A stretch of DNA of 64,000 nt from Boothiomyces macroporosus (GCA_027604185.1 JADGKB010000054.1:33079-97078); one strand, 5' to 3'. Shown: positions 11,303 to 20,627, counted from the first letter of the stretch. Program-made: numbers and translations. Notes: a model not told the origin generated them from the sequence alone.

Positions 11303-13026
11303 CTATATTAACTTTTGCTTCTTCTTTTTCTTTTTTTTCTCTTCATCATCAACCTTCTTTTCAGTAACTTCTTTGATCACATACTCTACTTTTTCTCTTA
11401 CTTCAGCCTTGTTTACAATCTCCACTACTGGCTCACGAGTAACTGATCCAAAATAGTATTTACCAAGTACTAGGCAAATGAAAAAGAGGATTTTGTTCCA
11501 GAATTGGGTCCACTTCAACTAGGTTAATATAATGTACTTCTTTGTTTAGAGATTCCATTAAAGCTTGAATCTTGTCCATCTTTTCTTCAATTTCCCTATT
11601 CTTTTCATTCAACTTTTCATTCATTTGTTTTTCAAACCGGGAAAGCTTTTTAGCTTCTAATTACCTGCTCTTGAAATCTATTTTCACTCAGTGATTTAGA
11701 ATTTCGTTTGACATTGTACGATAGTTCTAGAAAATACAAGTCTAGGTTGGATGTAGTTTGCTCCAATTGATTTAATCGTTTGATTATTTTCGAAAAGATG
11801 TTGTTTTGCTTTTCTTTTGGTTTTTCTTCATTAATGCAGACGTCGTTGAATGGAAGCTCTGGTCGTGCTATCGACTTTACTTCTGGTATAATTATTTCAG
11901 TTGTATTGAGTTTATCCAATTCTTGTTCTAAATCCTGTGCTTGTTCCATCATTGATGTACCATACACTTGTACTGATGTGATTGGACAGTAATACTCGCT
12001 TCCATAGTATGAATCAAACTCAATTCGTATATACTTTGTCCATAGCACTGGATCATCCAAATTGAATACTTGTCTATCCCGAACATTTTTAGCTTGAAAA
12101 GTTCCCAATAACTTCCATTCTGGTAATTTGGAAGAGCCATACAATTTGAAATCTTTAAACATTGATGAAAAATATTCAAAATTAGCTAATGAAATTGAAT
12201 TGACAAGGATATTCTGGCAGAGTTCAATTTCCACATACTTTTGGGCATCACATGGACTAAGCATGTATTCATCTTTGCTATTAAGTAATACTGCTTTTGG
12301 ATATTTTGCTTCCTTGTTTGAACCCAATATCAATGCTCCACAATCAAACGAAGCATAGTTGAACCCAGCCTTCTTTTTAGGGATTTTAATGGTGATATTT
12401 TCCTTTTTCTCGTCACTTTTTTCAGTATTATTCAATAAAACTAAATCTCCAGAATCACTTTCGTCAATAGTGTTTGGAAGATCAGAACTATTGCCTTTGA
12501 TTACTTCAAGGTATTCTTCATTAACAATGGGTTCTTCTGAAACTGTAGAATTATCGCTTTCCAGAAACTCTTCAGTATTACTGTTTGCCGTCTCGTCGAT
12601 TATTGTAGTGGTATTCTCTGTGATTTTTACAGGTGGTTCTACTGTGGAGTCTAACTCTTCAGTCGTTTCAATTGTAATATTTTGATCAATTACCTCAACA
12701 GCTTCTGTTTCTGGACTGTTGGTTTCAATTGTTTGTTTTGCTGTTGATTCGCTACCCGCGGGAGTATCGGCTTCAAATGAATCTGTGGGTGCTGGCGGAA
12801 TAATTTCTTTGACGCTGTATAATACTGGAGTCTGAACTACCTCTGCACTTGCAGTAAAGCAAGCGGACGAACACACCTGGTCATTCAGAATACAAGTGCT
12901 TTCAAAAATACAGTGATTGTCCGTTTCAATTATATTGGTATGAGATGCTGTATTTTCTTTGCTACAGACTGGATTAAATGCGTTTTGCGTTGCTAAATAA
13001 CTTGTAATCAATAAATATATCTTCAT
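11303..13026 (-). CDS. SLP1: SUN-domain ER membrane glycoprotein of the SLP1/OPT/SUCO family
   Basis: Three exons (13026-11665, 11645-11538, 11518-11303) with two 19-nt introns (11646-11664, 11519-11537) encode 561 residues. The start at 13026 gives a signal peptide (MKIYLLITSYLATQNAF). After a Cys- and Thr/Glu-rich lumenal segment comes an SLP1-type SUN domain (roughly residues 220-365): NYASFDCGALILGSNKEA, then KYVEIELCQNILVNSI, then WTKYIRIEFDSYYGSEYYCP. A coiled coil follows, then a C-terminal transmembrane helix (FWNKILFFICLVLGKYYFG) and a lysine tail. This topology matches ER SLP1/EMP65-type proteins that protect folding clients, not nuclear LINC SUN proteins. The transmembrane part is reached only by splicing both introns; the first uses an AAG acceptor. 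Confidence 0.9.
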
Positions 13027-13131
13027 TTTGAGGCAAAGAATTTTGGAAAATTTCAGAACTACAGTCAAAGCCACAAATCAGAATTTAACTTTAAGGTTAT
13101 CCTCAGTATAAATCAACGCTTGTCAAACACC

Positions 13132-13257
13132 ATGACAGCAGAGAGTACCCAAGTTCGAATCAAGCGAAATCCCAACCACCGCAATAGTAATTCTGGCAGC
13201 GTCCAAACCTTCAATAAAACCAAACTAAAATCTCTAGATATTCAGATTCTCGATTGA
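13132..13257 (+). CDS. Small ORF of 41 residues, doubtful
   Basis: A short uninterrupted frame (MTAESTQVRIKRNPNHR...) lies in the spacer between the divergently transcribed SLP1 and MNS1 genes. It is basic and Asn/Ser-rich and has no recognisable family. It could be an upstream ORF in the MNS1 leader, a genuine micro-protein or chance. Confidence 0.2.
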   Translation: MTAESTQVRIKRNPNHRNSNSGSVQTFNKTKLKSLDIQILD

Positions 13258-13313
13258 TTGGAATTGGTATCACGAAAAGAGTGACATAATTTTTTCAAAA
13301 GTTGAAAATCGAA

Positions 13314-14868
13314 ATGAATCCTAGTCTACTACACGCAAAGGCTAGACGAGTAGCGTTAGAAAAAAGGGAAATGGAAAGTAGAAAAAGGCAAGATAATCGT
13401 CGGGATATTTTAAAGGAGCTTCATGACGATACCTTGCTCCTATCCAACATTGCTTCGGACATTAGAGTAGATCATATGCGAAGAACAAGGCAGTATGAAA
13501 TGCAAAAATTAGAAAGAGATACAATTAGAGAACTTTTGGAAGATCAGCAACGCGCCAAACAGATTCAAGAAGAGCTTCGGAAAGAGGAAGAAATGGTGCG
13601 GGAAATGGAGCTCTATCATCAAGAGCAAGTTAAGGAGCAAAAACTTCGACAATCGATCAGGGAAAACAGCTCTGAACTACGAGAACTAGAAAAGAAGCTT
13701 AATCATGCCTACATGAACAAAGAACGAAGTCTTCAAATGAAGGAAAAGGAACTGATGATTGCCAAAAAGAAGGTTAAACTCACTAACACCAGGCAGAAGA
13801 GCAAGCCATGTATGCGGTTTGGAAAGAGCAGGCGGAAATTGCAGAGTTGGAAGAAAAAGAAAGGGAAAAGAAGAACCATGAAAAGGCAATTGAATACCAT
13901 CAGGCGCTACATCACCAGCTAGAAGAGAATGAAGAAAAGAAACAAAAGGAATATGAAATATTCTTGAAGGAAAAGGAAATGGTGGACAAGATTGTACAGA
14001 AAATCGCTGAAGAAAACGAAAGGTTATTCAAATTAATGTTAGGGAAGCTGCCTCTAGGCTGGAAAAGCAAGAAGAAACAAAGAAATTCATTGAGCAATTC
14101 ATGCGTGAACGAGCACAGTGGAAAGAAGAAGAACGTCGCTTGCAAGAAGAAGAGAATAGAAAAATCGCAGAATTCGCACAGTTGCAAAAAGCAAGAGAGG
14201 AAAAAGTAGAAATCAAGAAAAAGACCATTGCTGCAGGAAAGGATGCAATCTATAACAAATTGGCATCGCAAATTGAACACCAAGAGAAGATGAAAATTGA
14301 ATTGGAAGACCTTCGCATTGATTTGGCTCAAGAAGAACAAGAAGCTCAAGCTAGACGCAAAGAACATGAGATGCTCCAGCAGAGAATTCAGAAAAGATTG
14401 GAAACAATTGATGCTTATCAAGCACAAGTCGCTGATAAAAAGAGACGCATCCAAGAAGAAAGGTTGGAAGAGGACAAGTTCAGAGAAAAAGTACATTATA
14501 CTAATATAGCTTATGCAAAAATTCGCAGAAGATGATCGTATTGAGCAAATGAAACAAGCTGCCCGTCGAATGAAGCAATTAGAACATCGTCGTGCCGTTG
14601 ATGAATTGGTTAAAGAGCGTAAACGAATCCATGAAGCTAACGAAATGGAAAAGAAACGCTTGGAAAATGTAGAGTTGGAGTTAGCAAGATACAGAGCCGA
14701 AGTAATAGAGCAAGAACGACAGAGATTACTCCGCGAACATGCATCCAAACTTGCAGGGTTCTTACCCAAAGTACTTTATTCTAATTTTAGGGTGTTTTGC
14801 GCGACAAGAAAGATTTGGATTTGTTTGACCAAGAGTTTGTAAAGAAATTTGGGGAAACAAAAATATAA
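13314..14868 (+). CDS. MNS1: MNS1, axonemal microtubule inner protein
   Basis: Five exons (13314-13772, 13793-14022, 14043-14490, 14510-14770, 14791-14868) encode 491 residues, close to the animal length. Introns are 20, 20, 19 and 20 nt. The protein is almost one continuous charged coiled coil with the conserved blocks RENSSELRELEKKL followed by YMNKER, KFAEDDRIEQMKQ followed by RMKQLEHRRAV, and LLREHASKLAGFLPKGVL. MNS1 lies inside the A-tubule of ciliary doublets and is needed for flagellar motility. Two introns start GTTA rather than GTAA. It converges with the TTLL gene, with stops 33 nt apart. This is among the clearest signs that the organism builds a flagellum. Confidence 0.95.
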
Positions 14869-14901
14869 ATTGTACTAGAATATATTTGCTATTTCAGATA
14901 A

Positions 14902-16374
14902 CTACAATTTGTACTTTTTTTTGATTTCATTAATCAAAGCCTTCATTTTTGGCTGGATTAGGTACTACTTACATCTCCTACTTTGGGAAGTGGTCCTTGG
15001 GAATGATTTAATTCTGTACTGGGGAATATCTTGTGGTATCTTCCACATTTCGGAGGGATCCACAAGGTTTTGTTTTTTGCTGTTGGTGCTGGTTGTGCGT
15101 CCCCTACATCAACAAGAATTACTTTGCCGCTTAGGCTTGATGTTTGATTTATCAAGCTGTTTCTTGAACTCGTATGCCAAGTCGCCATCATCTGCTGCTA
15201 CATCTAGCAAAAGCATCATATCTAAAAGTAATGGACGCTTGACACTCAAATCGACCTCAGTATCCACTGAGAGAGCTGGACTAAGGTTTATTTCGAGAAT
15301 CCAAGTTTTTACATCTGTATCAATAATGAAATCAAAGCCGTACAGCTCAAAACAACCTTGTGGTTGTGGAGGTACTTCTTGTGCAACTGGAAGAAGCGTT
15401 AGAATTACTAGTGCCTTGATTCTATGTTAGCATAGGTCACCTTTCCCATATTTTGTCCCAGTCTATATCTCTTCCACTTAAATGTTCCTTTAGCTTAGCA
15501 AAGTTCCATTTGCAACCTGGTCCAACATCATCCTTCTCTTGGTTCAAGGATGGTGAGAGCTTGTTGATTGAGGTATTTGTCAAGTGGGAAAAGACATTCC
15601 CCAAATTATTCAAAGAATACGGCTCCTATTTGTTAGTAGAATGATACAGTGGCAAATCTGGTGAGGCCATCTTGGTAGAGGTAGATTATTAAGGGATTGT
15701 AGGATCGAACCAGAACATAACTTGTCAGTTTGCTCTTACCATCGAACGTCGAATTTATATCCGGATATCAAGAGCGGGTTGTCGATGTATTTTTGCACAA
15801 CAGCACTTGGTTATATCTGGATTACTTGCAGTCATACGCCAGTTCGTGCAGCTCACGGAATACAAATATTCCTCTTCCTCTTGAAAGGTCCGCGGGTTTG
15901 CAAATCCAAACAGACTGTAATTAAGACGTGTTACTTTGTCTCCTTGCTCTTGCTCCTGCTGTATATATCTCATATACTTTTTGAATTCGATTGGAACAGA
16001 GAATGAGAGCGGAAAGAAATCGTAAACTGGTCCATATAGAAACTTCATTGTCCTTAGTAACCTGACTAGGGTATCCTGGCATTAACTATTTCTACTTTTT
16101 TGGTTATTATTGAAGTCTTTGGAAAGTGATTCATTCGCTGAAAATTCTGGCATTCCTCATAGTCAGTCTTTCTAAATCTCGAGCCTGTGTTAATGTATTG
16201 AACCTTTCCAGTATAAATTCCAATAGCTGGTTTCTCCTTCTTTGTATGGAATCCAACCTGTCAATTAAAATCAAAACTACCGAGACTGTCTAGAACTTGG
16301 CGCAACAGTGCAGGAGAAGAATCTCCAATTCTGTATACTAGAGGCTTATTAATGTTTCTTTCCTCATACATCAT
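14902..16374 (-). CDS. Tubulin tyrosine ligase-like enzyme (TTLL2-like polyglutamylase/glycylase family)
   Basis: Eleven exons are interrupted by ten introns of 19-23 nt (16258-16280, 16185-16203, 16076-16095, 15915-15934, 15806-15825, 15721-15739, 15626-15647, 15422-15440, 15104-15122, 14953-14972). Spliced length is 1,272 nt, 423 residues. Conserved TTLL features appear only after splicing: [15 protein letters not shown] at the N-terminus, [22 protein letters not shown], the ATP-grasp segments [17 protein letters not shown] and FDVRCYVLV, then LTNTSINK and the metal-binding [20 protein letters not shown]. The enzyme would ligate glutamate or a related amino acid to tubulin tails of the axoneme. 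TTLL2 is my closest match; TTLL9/TTLL1 cannot be excluded. This is the most intron-dense gene here. Confidence 0.9.
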
Positions 16375-16502
16375 TTGTCGCGAATTGAAGTAGTTGGATG
16401 TCGGAGATTTTACAATTCAACGAGGAATCCAGACACATCATCTTACGGCATGAGTAACAAAAATGAATGGAGATATCTAATGATTTCTTTATTGCGAAAA
16501 AA

Positions 16503-16916
16503 CTACAATAGTACTAGCAAACAGCCTAATGCAGCTATGCCAAAAGATACTTGAGTTCCTGCCGCAGTAGTTTGCGTAGCAATAGTAGATTGGTATCCAA
16601 CGCTGTTAGTTGGGGTTGACCCTGAGGCGCTTCCAGCACTTGTTGCAGAGGAAATGGCAGTTGGCACAGCAATACTAGTAGCAACTCCAGTTGGTAGGTT
16701 GAATAAGGCAGAGTTGACTGGTGTGCCTGGGAACACACAGAATCCTCCTGCATTAGGGTCTGATATTTGTGAAGGTGCAAAGACACAGTCTAACCCATTT
16801 GGACATTGAATCTTATTTGGCCCTCCGCATTTAGGAGGAATAACAATGGTATTTTGGCCCAGGTTTTGTGCATTAACAGCTTGAATGGCACCCAAAAGCA
16901 TCAATCCCAAATTCAT
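16503..16916 (-). CDS. Small secreted four-cysteine protein, probable GPI anchor
   Basis: A 137-residue protein with a signal peptide (MNLGLMLLGAIQAVNA), a compact cysteine module (CGGPNKIQCPNGLDC followed by GGFC), a long Ser/Thr/Ala-rich spacer likely to be O-glycosylated, and a hydrophobic C-terminal stretch (SFGIAALGCLLVLL) typical of a GPI-attachment signal. It belongs to a local family with the proteins at 18975, 19947, 20160 and 39916, all sharing C..x..CPxGLxC..xGxC. A cell-surface role is inferred; no known family is recognised. Confidence 0.75.
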   Translation of the reverse strand: MNLGLMLLGAIQAVNAQNLGQNTIVIPPKCGGPNKIQCPNGLDCVFAPSQISDPNAGGFCVFPGTPVNSALFNLPTGVATSIAVPTAISSATSAGSASGSTPTNSVGYQSTIATQTTAAGTQVSFGIAALGCLLVLL

Positions 16917-17019
16917 TTTTTCTTAAATTTTGAACTGCGAACCACAAGGATGGCCGTTTTGTACTCAAAAGCTTGTTGAGCTATCAGCAAGGCCAACTAA
17001 ACTCCGACTTGGGGATTTG

Positions 17020-17027
17020 TATAAATA
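17020..17027 (+). promoter_or_regulatory. TATA box of the 17061 gene
   Basis: TATAAATA begins 41 nt before the ATG at 17061. The same motif at about this distance recurs upstream of several other genes here. Confidence 0.55.
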
Positions 17028-17060
17028 CGCACGGATGTGTTTGAGAATAGACTTTTTGAA

Positions 17061-17780
17061 ATGGAATCAGAGTGGGAAGTCGTTGGAGAAAAGGAAACCG
17101 AGGAGCAAGTAGGAGCAACTAAAGAGTCTACAGGCGAAACTACTCTGCAGGAAGATACTTGTACATCTTTGGAGTGTTATGAACACGGAGCGATAAATAA
17201 CAGCACCAGACACCCAAACCAAACTAAAAGTGAAGCGTATCAACAAGATATTACAATGCGGATAGTTCTAAATGGAAAGGTTTGGTTTCTAATCTTTTTG
17301 TTGATGTTTACCCAACCAATACTTATTTCTTTAGTCTACACAAACGTTTCGTCACCGCAAACCTCAGCGCAAGTTGATTTTACTGCCCAAGGCGTATATT
17401 TAGACTCTTTCTATAGTTTAAACAAAGAGCGATGGTTGGCGTTGGAGGAAAAATCTTTGGATTTGTTCAACAAATGCAGGTCAAGTATACCTGATCTATC
17501 AAAGCTATCAACTGCAGCCATGAAATTTTATGGTGGAGTTTCTAGAATGGAACCTTCTGCTGTAGTAACTGTCATGAAGGATTACTGCCACCAAGTTAAA
17601 GTACAGTTTCAGAGATTAGTGGATAAATGGAGAGATTTCCATAATTGCCTGACAAGAGACGATTGGCTACATCGCATATTTGGTAAAGGAGTGATCACCA
17701 AGTTCTTGCTCAGTCTCCGTTTAGTTTCAAGAGAAAGTGTCTTTGATAAGTTTGGAAGATGCGTCCAAGAGTCATTTTAG
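17061..17780 (+). CDS. Unknown single-pass membrane protein
   Basis: A 239-residue intronless protein starting at MESEWEVVGEKE. An acidic N-terminal segment of about 75 residues is followed by one strong transmembrane helix (VWFLIFLLMFTQPILISLVY). The rest is a helical domain with five cysteines (FNKCRSS, KDYCHQV, HNCLTRD, GRCVQ and others) and several tryptophans. Type II topology is possible. No family is recognised. It sits in the accessory patch between a secreted cysteine protein and the RNase T2-like gene, and its stop lies 37 nt from the convergent stop of the latter. Confidence 0.65.
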   Translation: MESEWEVVGEKETEEQVGATKESTGETTLQEDTCTSLECYEHGAINNSTRHPNQTKSEAYQQDITMRIVLNGKVWFLIFLLMFTQPILISLVYTNVSSPQTSAQVDFTAQGVYLDSFYSLNKERWLALEEKSLDLFNKCRSSIPDLSKLSTAAMKFYGGVSRMEPSAVVTVMKDYCHQVKVQFQRLVDKWRDFHNCLTRDDWLHRIFGKGVITKFLLSLRLVSRESVFDKFGRCVQESF

Positions 17781-17817
17781 GATGATAAAGTATTTATTGC
17801 TTTTTATTCTTATTCTT

Positions 17818-18336
17818 CTAAATGGCACATGCAGAATTGAATTGAGAAATATCAGCTAGCCGCCAAACTAGATCGCTTCCCGCACATGCGTATAATTCAA
17901 TTGAATCCGTGGCTGATACTGCAGCATATACCCCAGTGAAATGTGCAGCCATTTGTTGGATAGACAGTCCTTGTTGGCGCAATTGTGAAAGAGTTTGAAG
18001 AGGACCAGCAGCTAATGCGCAAACTTGTGTAAAGAAACTACTAGGATCCTTTGCCCCACACACGCCATGTTTTTGCCATTCGTTCGTTTGAAATGTTAAA
18101 TCATTGTAGCAACTAGCTAGAGCTACTGGTGCGTTAACATCTCCACCAGCACATTGGGAATTACCAAAATTTCCTACTTCTGGCCATAATCCGTGAACCA
18201 TAGGAGTTGGTTGGTTATAGTTGCCCGATCCTCGTCCTGCTTCCAACGCTAGGACACCACAATATGGAGCACCTTGGCAGTCGATGCCACGCTTGTAGAT
18301 GGAAAGAGCAGAAACAGTAGAAATCAAAACTAGCAT
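17818..18336 (-). CDS. Secreted ribonuclease T2-like protein
   Basis: 172 residues starting at the signal peptide MLVLISTVSALSIYKR. The two T2 signatures are visible: HGLWPEVGNF (CAS I) and NEWQKHGVC (CAS II), separated by cysteines expected for the fold. RNase T2 enzymes are extracellular or vacuolar endoribonucleases. Of the catalytic residues, the CAS I histidine and the Glu, Lys and second His of CAS II are present, but the first CAS II position, usually His, is Asn. Activity may be altered. The start at 18336 is preferred because a TATAAAT box lies 30 nt upstream. The protein is shorter than typical fungal T2 enzymes. Confidence 0.8.
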   Translation of the reverse strand: MLVLISTVSALSIYKRGIDCQGAPYCGVLALEAGRGSGNYNQPTPMVHGLWPEVGNFGNSQCAGGDVNAPVALASCYNDLTFQTNEWQKHGVCGAKDPSSFFTQVCALAAGPLQTLSQLRQQGLSIQQMAAHFTGVYAAVSATDSIELYACAGSDLVWRLADISQFNSACAI

Positions 18337-18359
18337 TATTGAATTTTGTCCATTTCCAG

Positions 18360-18366
18360 ATTTATA
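18360..18366 (-). promoter_or_regulatory. TATA box of the RNase T2-like gene
   Basis: TATAAAT on the minus strand, about 30 nt from the chosen ATG at 18336. It helps reject the longer upstream frame. Confidence 0.55.
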
Positions 18367-18974
18367 GTTTTTTTCTCGCATGCTAGTTATCCGCTCAGGG
18401 ACACACAAATGAAAGAGCACTGACCGGCACAATCCAAAAGATTCAAGCGTTGGATAAAGAGCCAAAATCTTGGCAGAAAACTATGTTGGCAAACCTAGAT
18501 GGAGTGGGTCCTACAGCATTGGCCTTTCAAGTGCTAGCAAGTCAGTAGCTATAGTACATTGATCGGTAAAACTCACCAATGGGGCATCGAACCGTAGCTT
18601 GCTCATTACCAAAGATGCTGCATCTCCATCAAATCGATAGTTTTCATGGTGCATATTTCCATTGAGCTAGTAGTATAATCCATGTTGGAAGTGTAATGCT
18701 TCAATTCCAAGAGTAAATATTGGAGCTTAAGTGACAACCGGATGCGAGTTAAGATATCTGGTACAAGGTATTGTACGCGGCAATTATTGGTGTGCCTGTG
18801 ATGGCATCAAGACTACTCTTTGAAGGTGGTTGCATCATCCAGAGTACCTATATTCAACATATATTATATTTAGACATTGCCACGAATATGGATGGATTCC
18901 TCATGAGTGACATTCACTTTCTAAAAAGAAACAGTTTCAGGTAAAAACAAATTGATAATTTATTGTGCAGAAAT
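18367..18974. other. Spacer with possible decayed coding sequence
   Basis: About 600 bp without a convincing gene. On the minus strand there are short open stretches that look protein-like, for example a frame near 18670-18540 reading HHENYRFDGDAASLV, but stops and frame changes interrupt them. I could not join the pieces with introns of the 19-23 nt class. It may be a gene remnant; a family could not be named. Confidence 0.35.
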
Positions 18975-19391
18975 TTAAAGTGCAAATAATACAAGAGCAG
19001 CAGCTAGACCTAATCCAACCTTTTCGGCACCATTTCCAGTTGCGGCGGTAGTAGTAGCAGCAGCTTTGGTAGTTGCTGGTGAAGAAGAGTCAGATGTAGC
19101 TGCTGGTGCTGGGTTTTGGGTAGCTGGAGTTCCAGAATTTCCCTGAGTCATTGGTGCACCAGAAGGCATTGGCATTCCTGATGGCATTGGCATACCAGAT
19201 GGCATCATTCCAGAAGGCACTGGCATTCCAGGTCCAGAGATTGCAATGCAAAGTCCAACTGTTCCTTGAGCTGATGAACATGACAATCCAGTTGGACAGC
19301 TGTTGTTTGGTCCACACGCTGGAGGAGCAGCGGTTTTCTGTGGAGCAGGGGAAGCAAGAGCGACAGCAGCAAGAGCAATGAATTTGTACAT
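18975..19391 (-). CDS. Small secreted four-cysteine protein with Met/Pro/Ser repeats, probable GPI anchor
   Basis: 138 residues: signal peptide (MYKFIALAAVALASPAP), cysteine module CGPNNSCPTGLSC with a following GLC, then an imperfect six-residue repeat (variants of GMPMPS, about five copies), an Ala/Thr/Ser-rich spacer and a hydrophobic tail (VGLGLAAALVLFAL). It is a paralogue of the proteins at 16503 and 20160. The repeat region has a strongly periodic DNA pattern and could vary in copy number between strains. Surface location is inference. Confidence 0.75.
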   Translation of the reverse strand: MYKFIALAAVALASPAPQKTAAPPACGPNNSCPTGLSCSSAQGTVGLCIAISGPGMPVPSGMMPSGMPMPSGMPMPSGAPMTQGNSGTPATQNPAPAATSDSSSPATTKAAATTTAATGNGAEKVGLGLAAALVLFAL

Positions 19392-19946
19392 TTTGATGAA
19401 CTTTGCAAGAATATTCTATTTAAATAAGCGACCATGGATCGGGAACTAGGGCTTTGAGACATATTTTGCGACGCCTTCTGTTTGACTCTTTTGGTCAAAA
19501 TTGAAAGGCGTTCAGCCACAATTAATACTGCATCAAGCCCCCAACAGAATTCCTTATTGATTAATCTTGTGACTTTTTAAAACAGCATGCCTTATCAAAT
19601 TACTGGAGAAATAATATCCTAGCATGGTAATAACGGCGGGAAATTAATGGACAATATTAAGTTGGTGACAAAGAAAATAGTTTGCTTGAATAGTTGAATT
19701 TAATAGGTTTTTGTTCAATCTGGGGAATAGTCAATTCTGCATAATTAGAGTGGCATAAGTGTAGAAAATTCAAGCGGTGTAATATATTATGAGAGGTTGA
19801 GGTATTATTTACTTGCTCCATCATAGCGAATATCAAGTATAAACACCAGTTTAATTAAATATATATATTTCAAGATAACAGTGTTAAATTGCACGCAACA
19901 CCACTCTGTACTTTGATACTGGATGACTCCTGTTCTATTGACGTAG
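19392..19946. other. Intergenic, 555 bp, nothing recognised
   Basis: AT-rich spacer upstream of the 18975 gene. A TTTAAATA-like element around 19420-19428 lies about 30 nt before its ATG. I see no further gene, no tRNA-like fold and no repeat family. Confidence 0.5.
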
Positions 19947-20126
19947 CTATATCACCAAGAGGCCATATGGGATTCCTTGTCCTTCAACACAGATTCCTAG
20001 TGTTGCAACACAGATTCCTACATTTCCACCATGTGAATTGCATGTGAAACCTGTCGGACAAGGGATATTGGAATTGCAAGTAGCTTGAGCGTAAACAACT
20101 GAAAAGAGTAAATGCAACATATACAT
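19947..20126 (-). CDS. Short secreted four-cysteine paralogue without GPI tail, possibly degenerate
   Basis: 59 residues: signal peptide (MYMLHLLFSVVYAQA), the family module CNSNIPCPTGFTC and GGNVGICV, then an abrupt end. Inside, GGAATCTGTGTTG is directly repeated, duplicating a GIC segment. The Ser/Thr spacer and GPI signal found in its paralogues are missing. It is either a soluble secreted version or a truncated copy of the neighbouring 20160 gene. Confidence 0.5.
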   Translation of the reverse strand: MYMLHLLFSVVYAQATCNSNIPCPTGFTCNSHGGNVGICVATLGICVEGQGIPYGLLVI

Positions 20127-20159
20127 GTTTCTTTTTTTAAATATTCTTATCTTTCTTTA

Positions 20160-20537
20160 TTAGAGACACAACAAAATAGCCATCAATGCAACGCTTGCAC
20201 CGGTATAGAATGCACTATTTGGCTGTTGAGGAGTAGGATAGGTTGGTGGTGGTCCAGTGGTGGTTGTAGGGAGAGTGGTGGTTGTGTTGGATGAATCAGC
20301 CATGGTAGTGGTGCTGTTAGTTGCAGTTCCATTAGTAAAAGTTCCGTTTGTGGAATCAGTAGGTGCTGGTCTAGCAGTAATAGTGTTTGTTGCAATTTCA
20401 CTAGGATTCAAACATAGACCAATAGTATTTCCACCTGGAACGACGCAGCTTAACCCTTTCGGACACGACTTTTGAGATGAACCTCCACAGGTAGGAATAT
20501 CAGCAACAACTAGTGAAACTAACAATGCAGAAAACAT
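20160..20537 (-). CDS. Small secreted four-cysteine protein, probable GPI anchor
   Basis: 125 residues: signal peptide (MFSALLVSLVVA), CGGSSQKSCPKGLSC and IGLC, then a Thr/Asn-rich spacer with many N-glycosylation sequons (NGT, NST, NTT) and a C-terminal hydrophobic segment (GASVALMAILLCL). It is a paralogue of the 16503, 18975 and 19947 products. A TTTAAA element lies about 30 nt upstream of the ATG. No known family is recognised; a wall or surface role is inferred from the architecture. Confidence 0.75.
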   Translation of the reverse strand: MFSALLVSLVVADIPTCGGSSQKSCPKGLSCVVPGGNTIGLCLNPSEIATNTITARPAPTDSTNGTFTNGTATNSTTTMADSSNTTTTLPTTTTGPPPTYPTPQQPNSAFYTGASVALMAILLCL

Positions 20538-20627
20538 GAATTGAAACGGAAATTCTCATTAACCTTTTTTTAAAGGTCAGGTCCCTTACCGCAAGTTCAA
20601 CCAGCCTTTCAAATTAGAAAACTGTGT

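Noticed and set aside
13912..14769. Minus-strand open frame of 285 codons, Phe/Ser/Cys-rich
   Set aside because: Antisense shadow of the MNS1 coiled coil; Glu/Lys codons read backwards give Phe/Leu/Ser.
18337..18465. N-terminal extension of the RNase T2-like protein
   Set aside because: It begins at a non-ATG codon, lies upstream of the TATA box and would bury the signal peptide.
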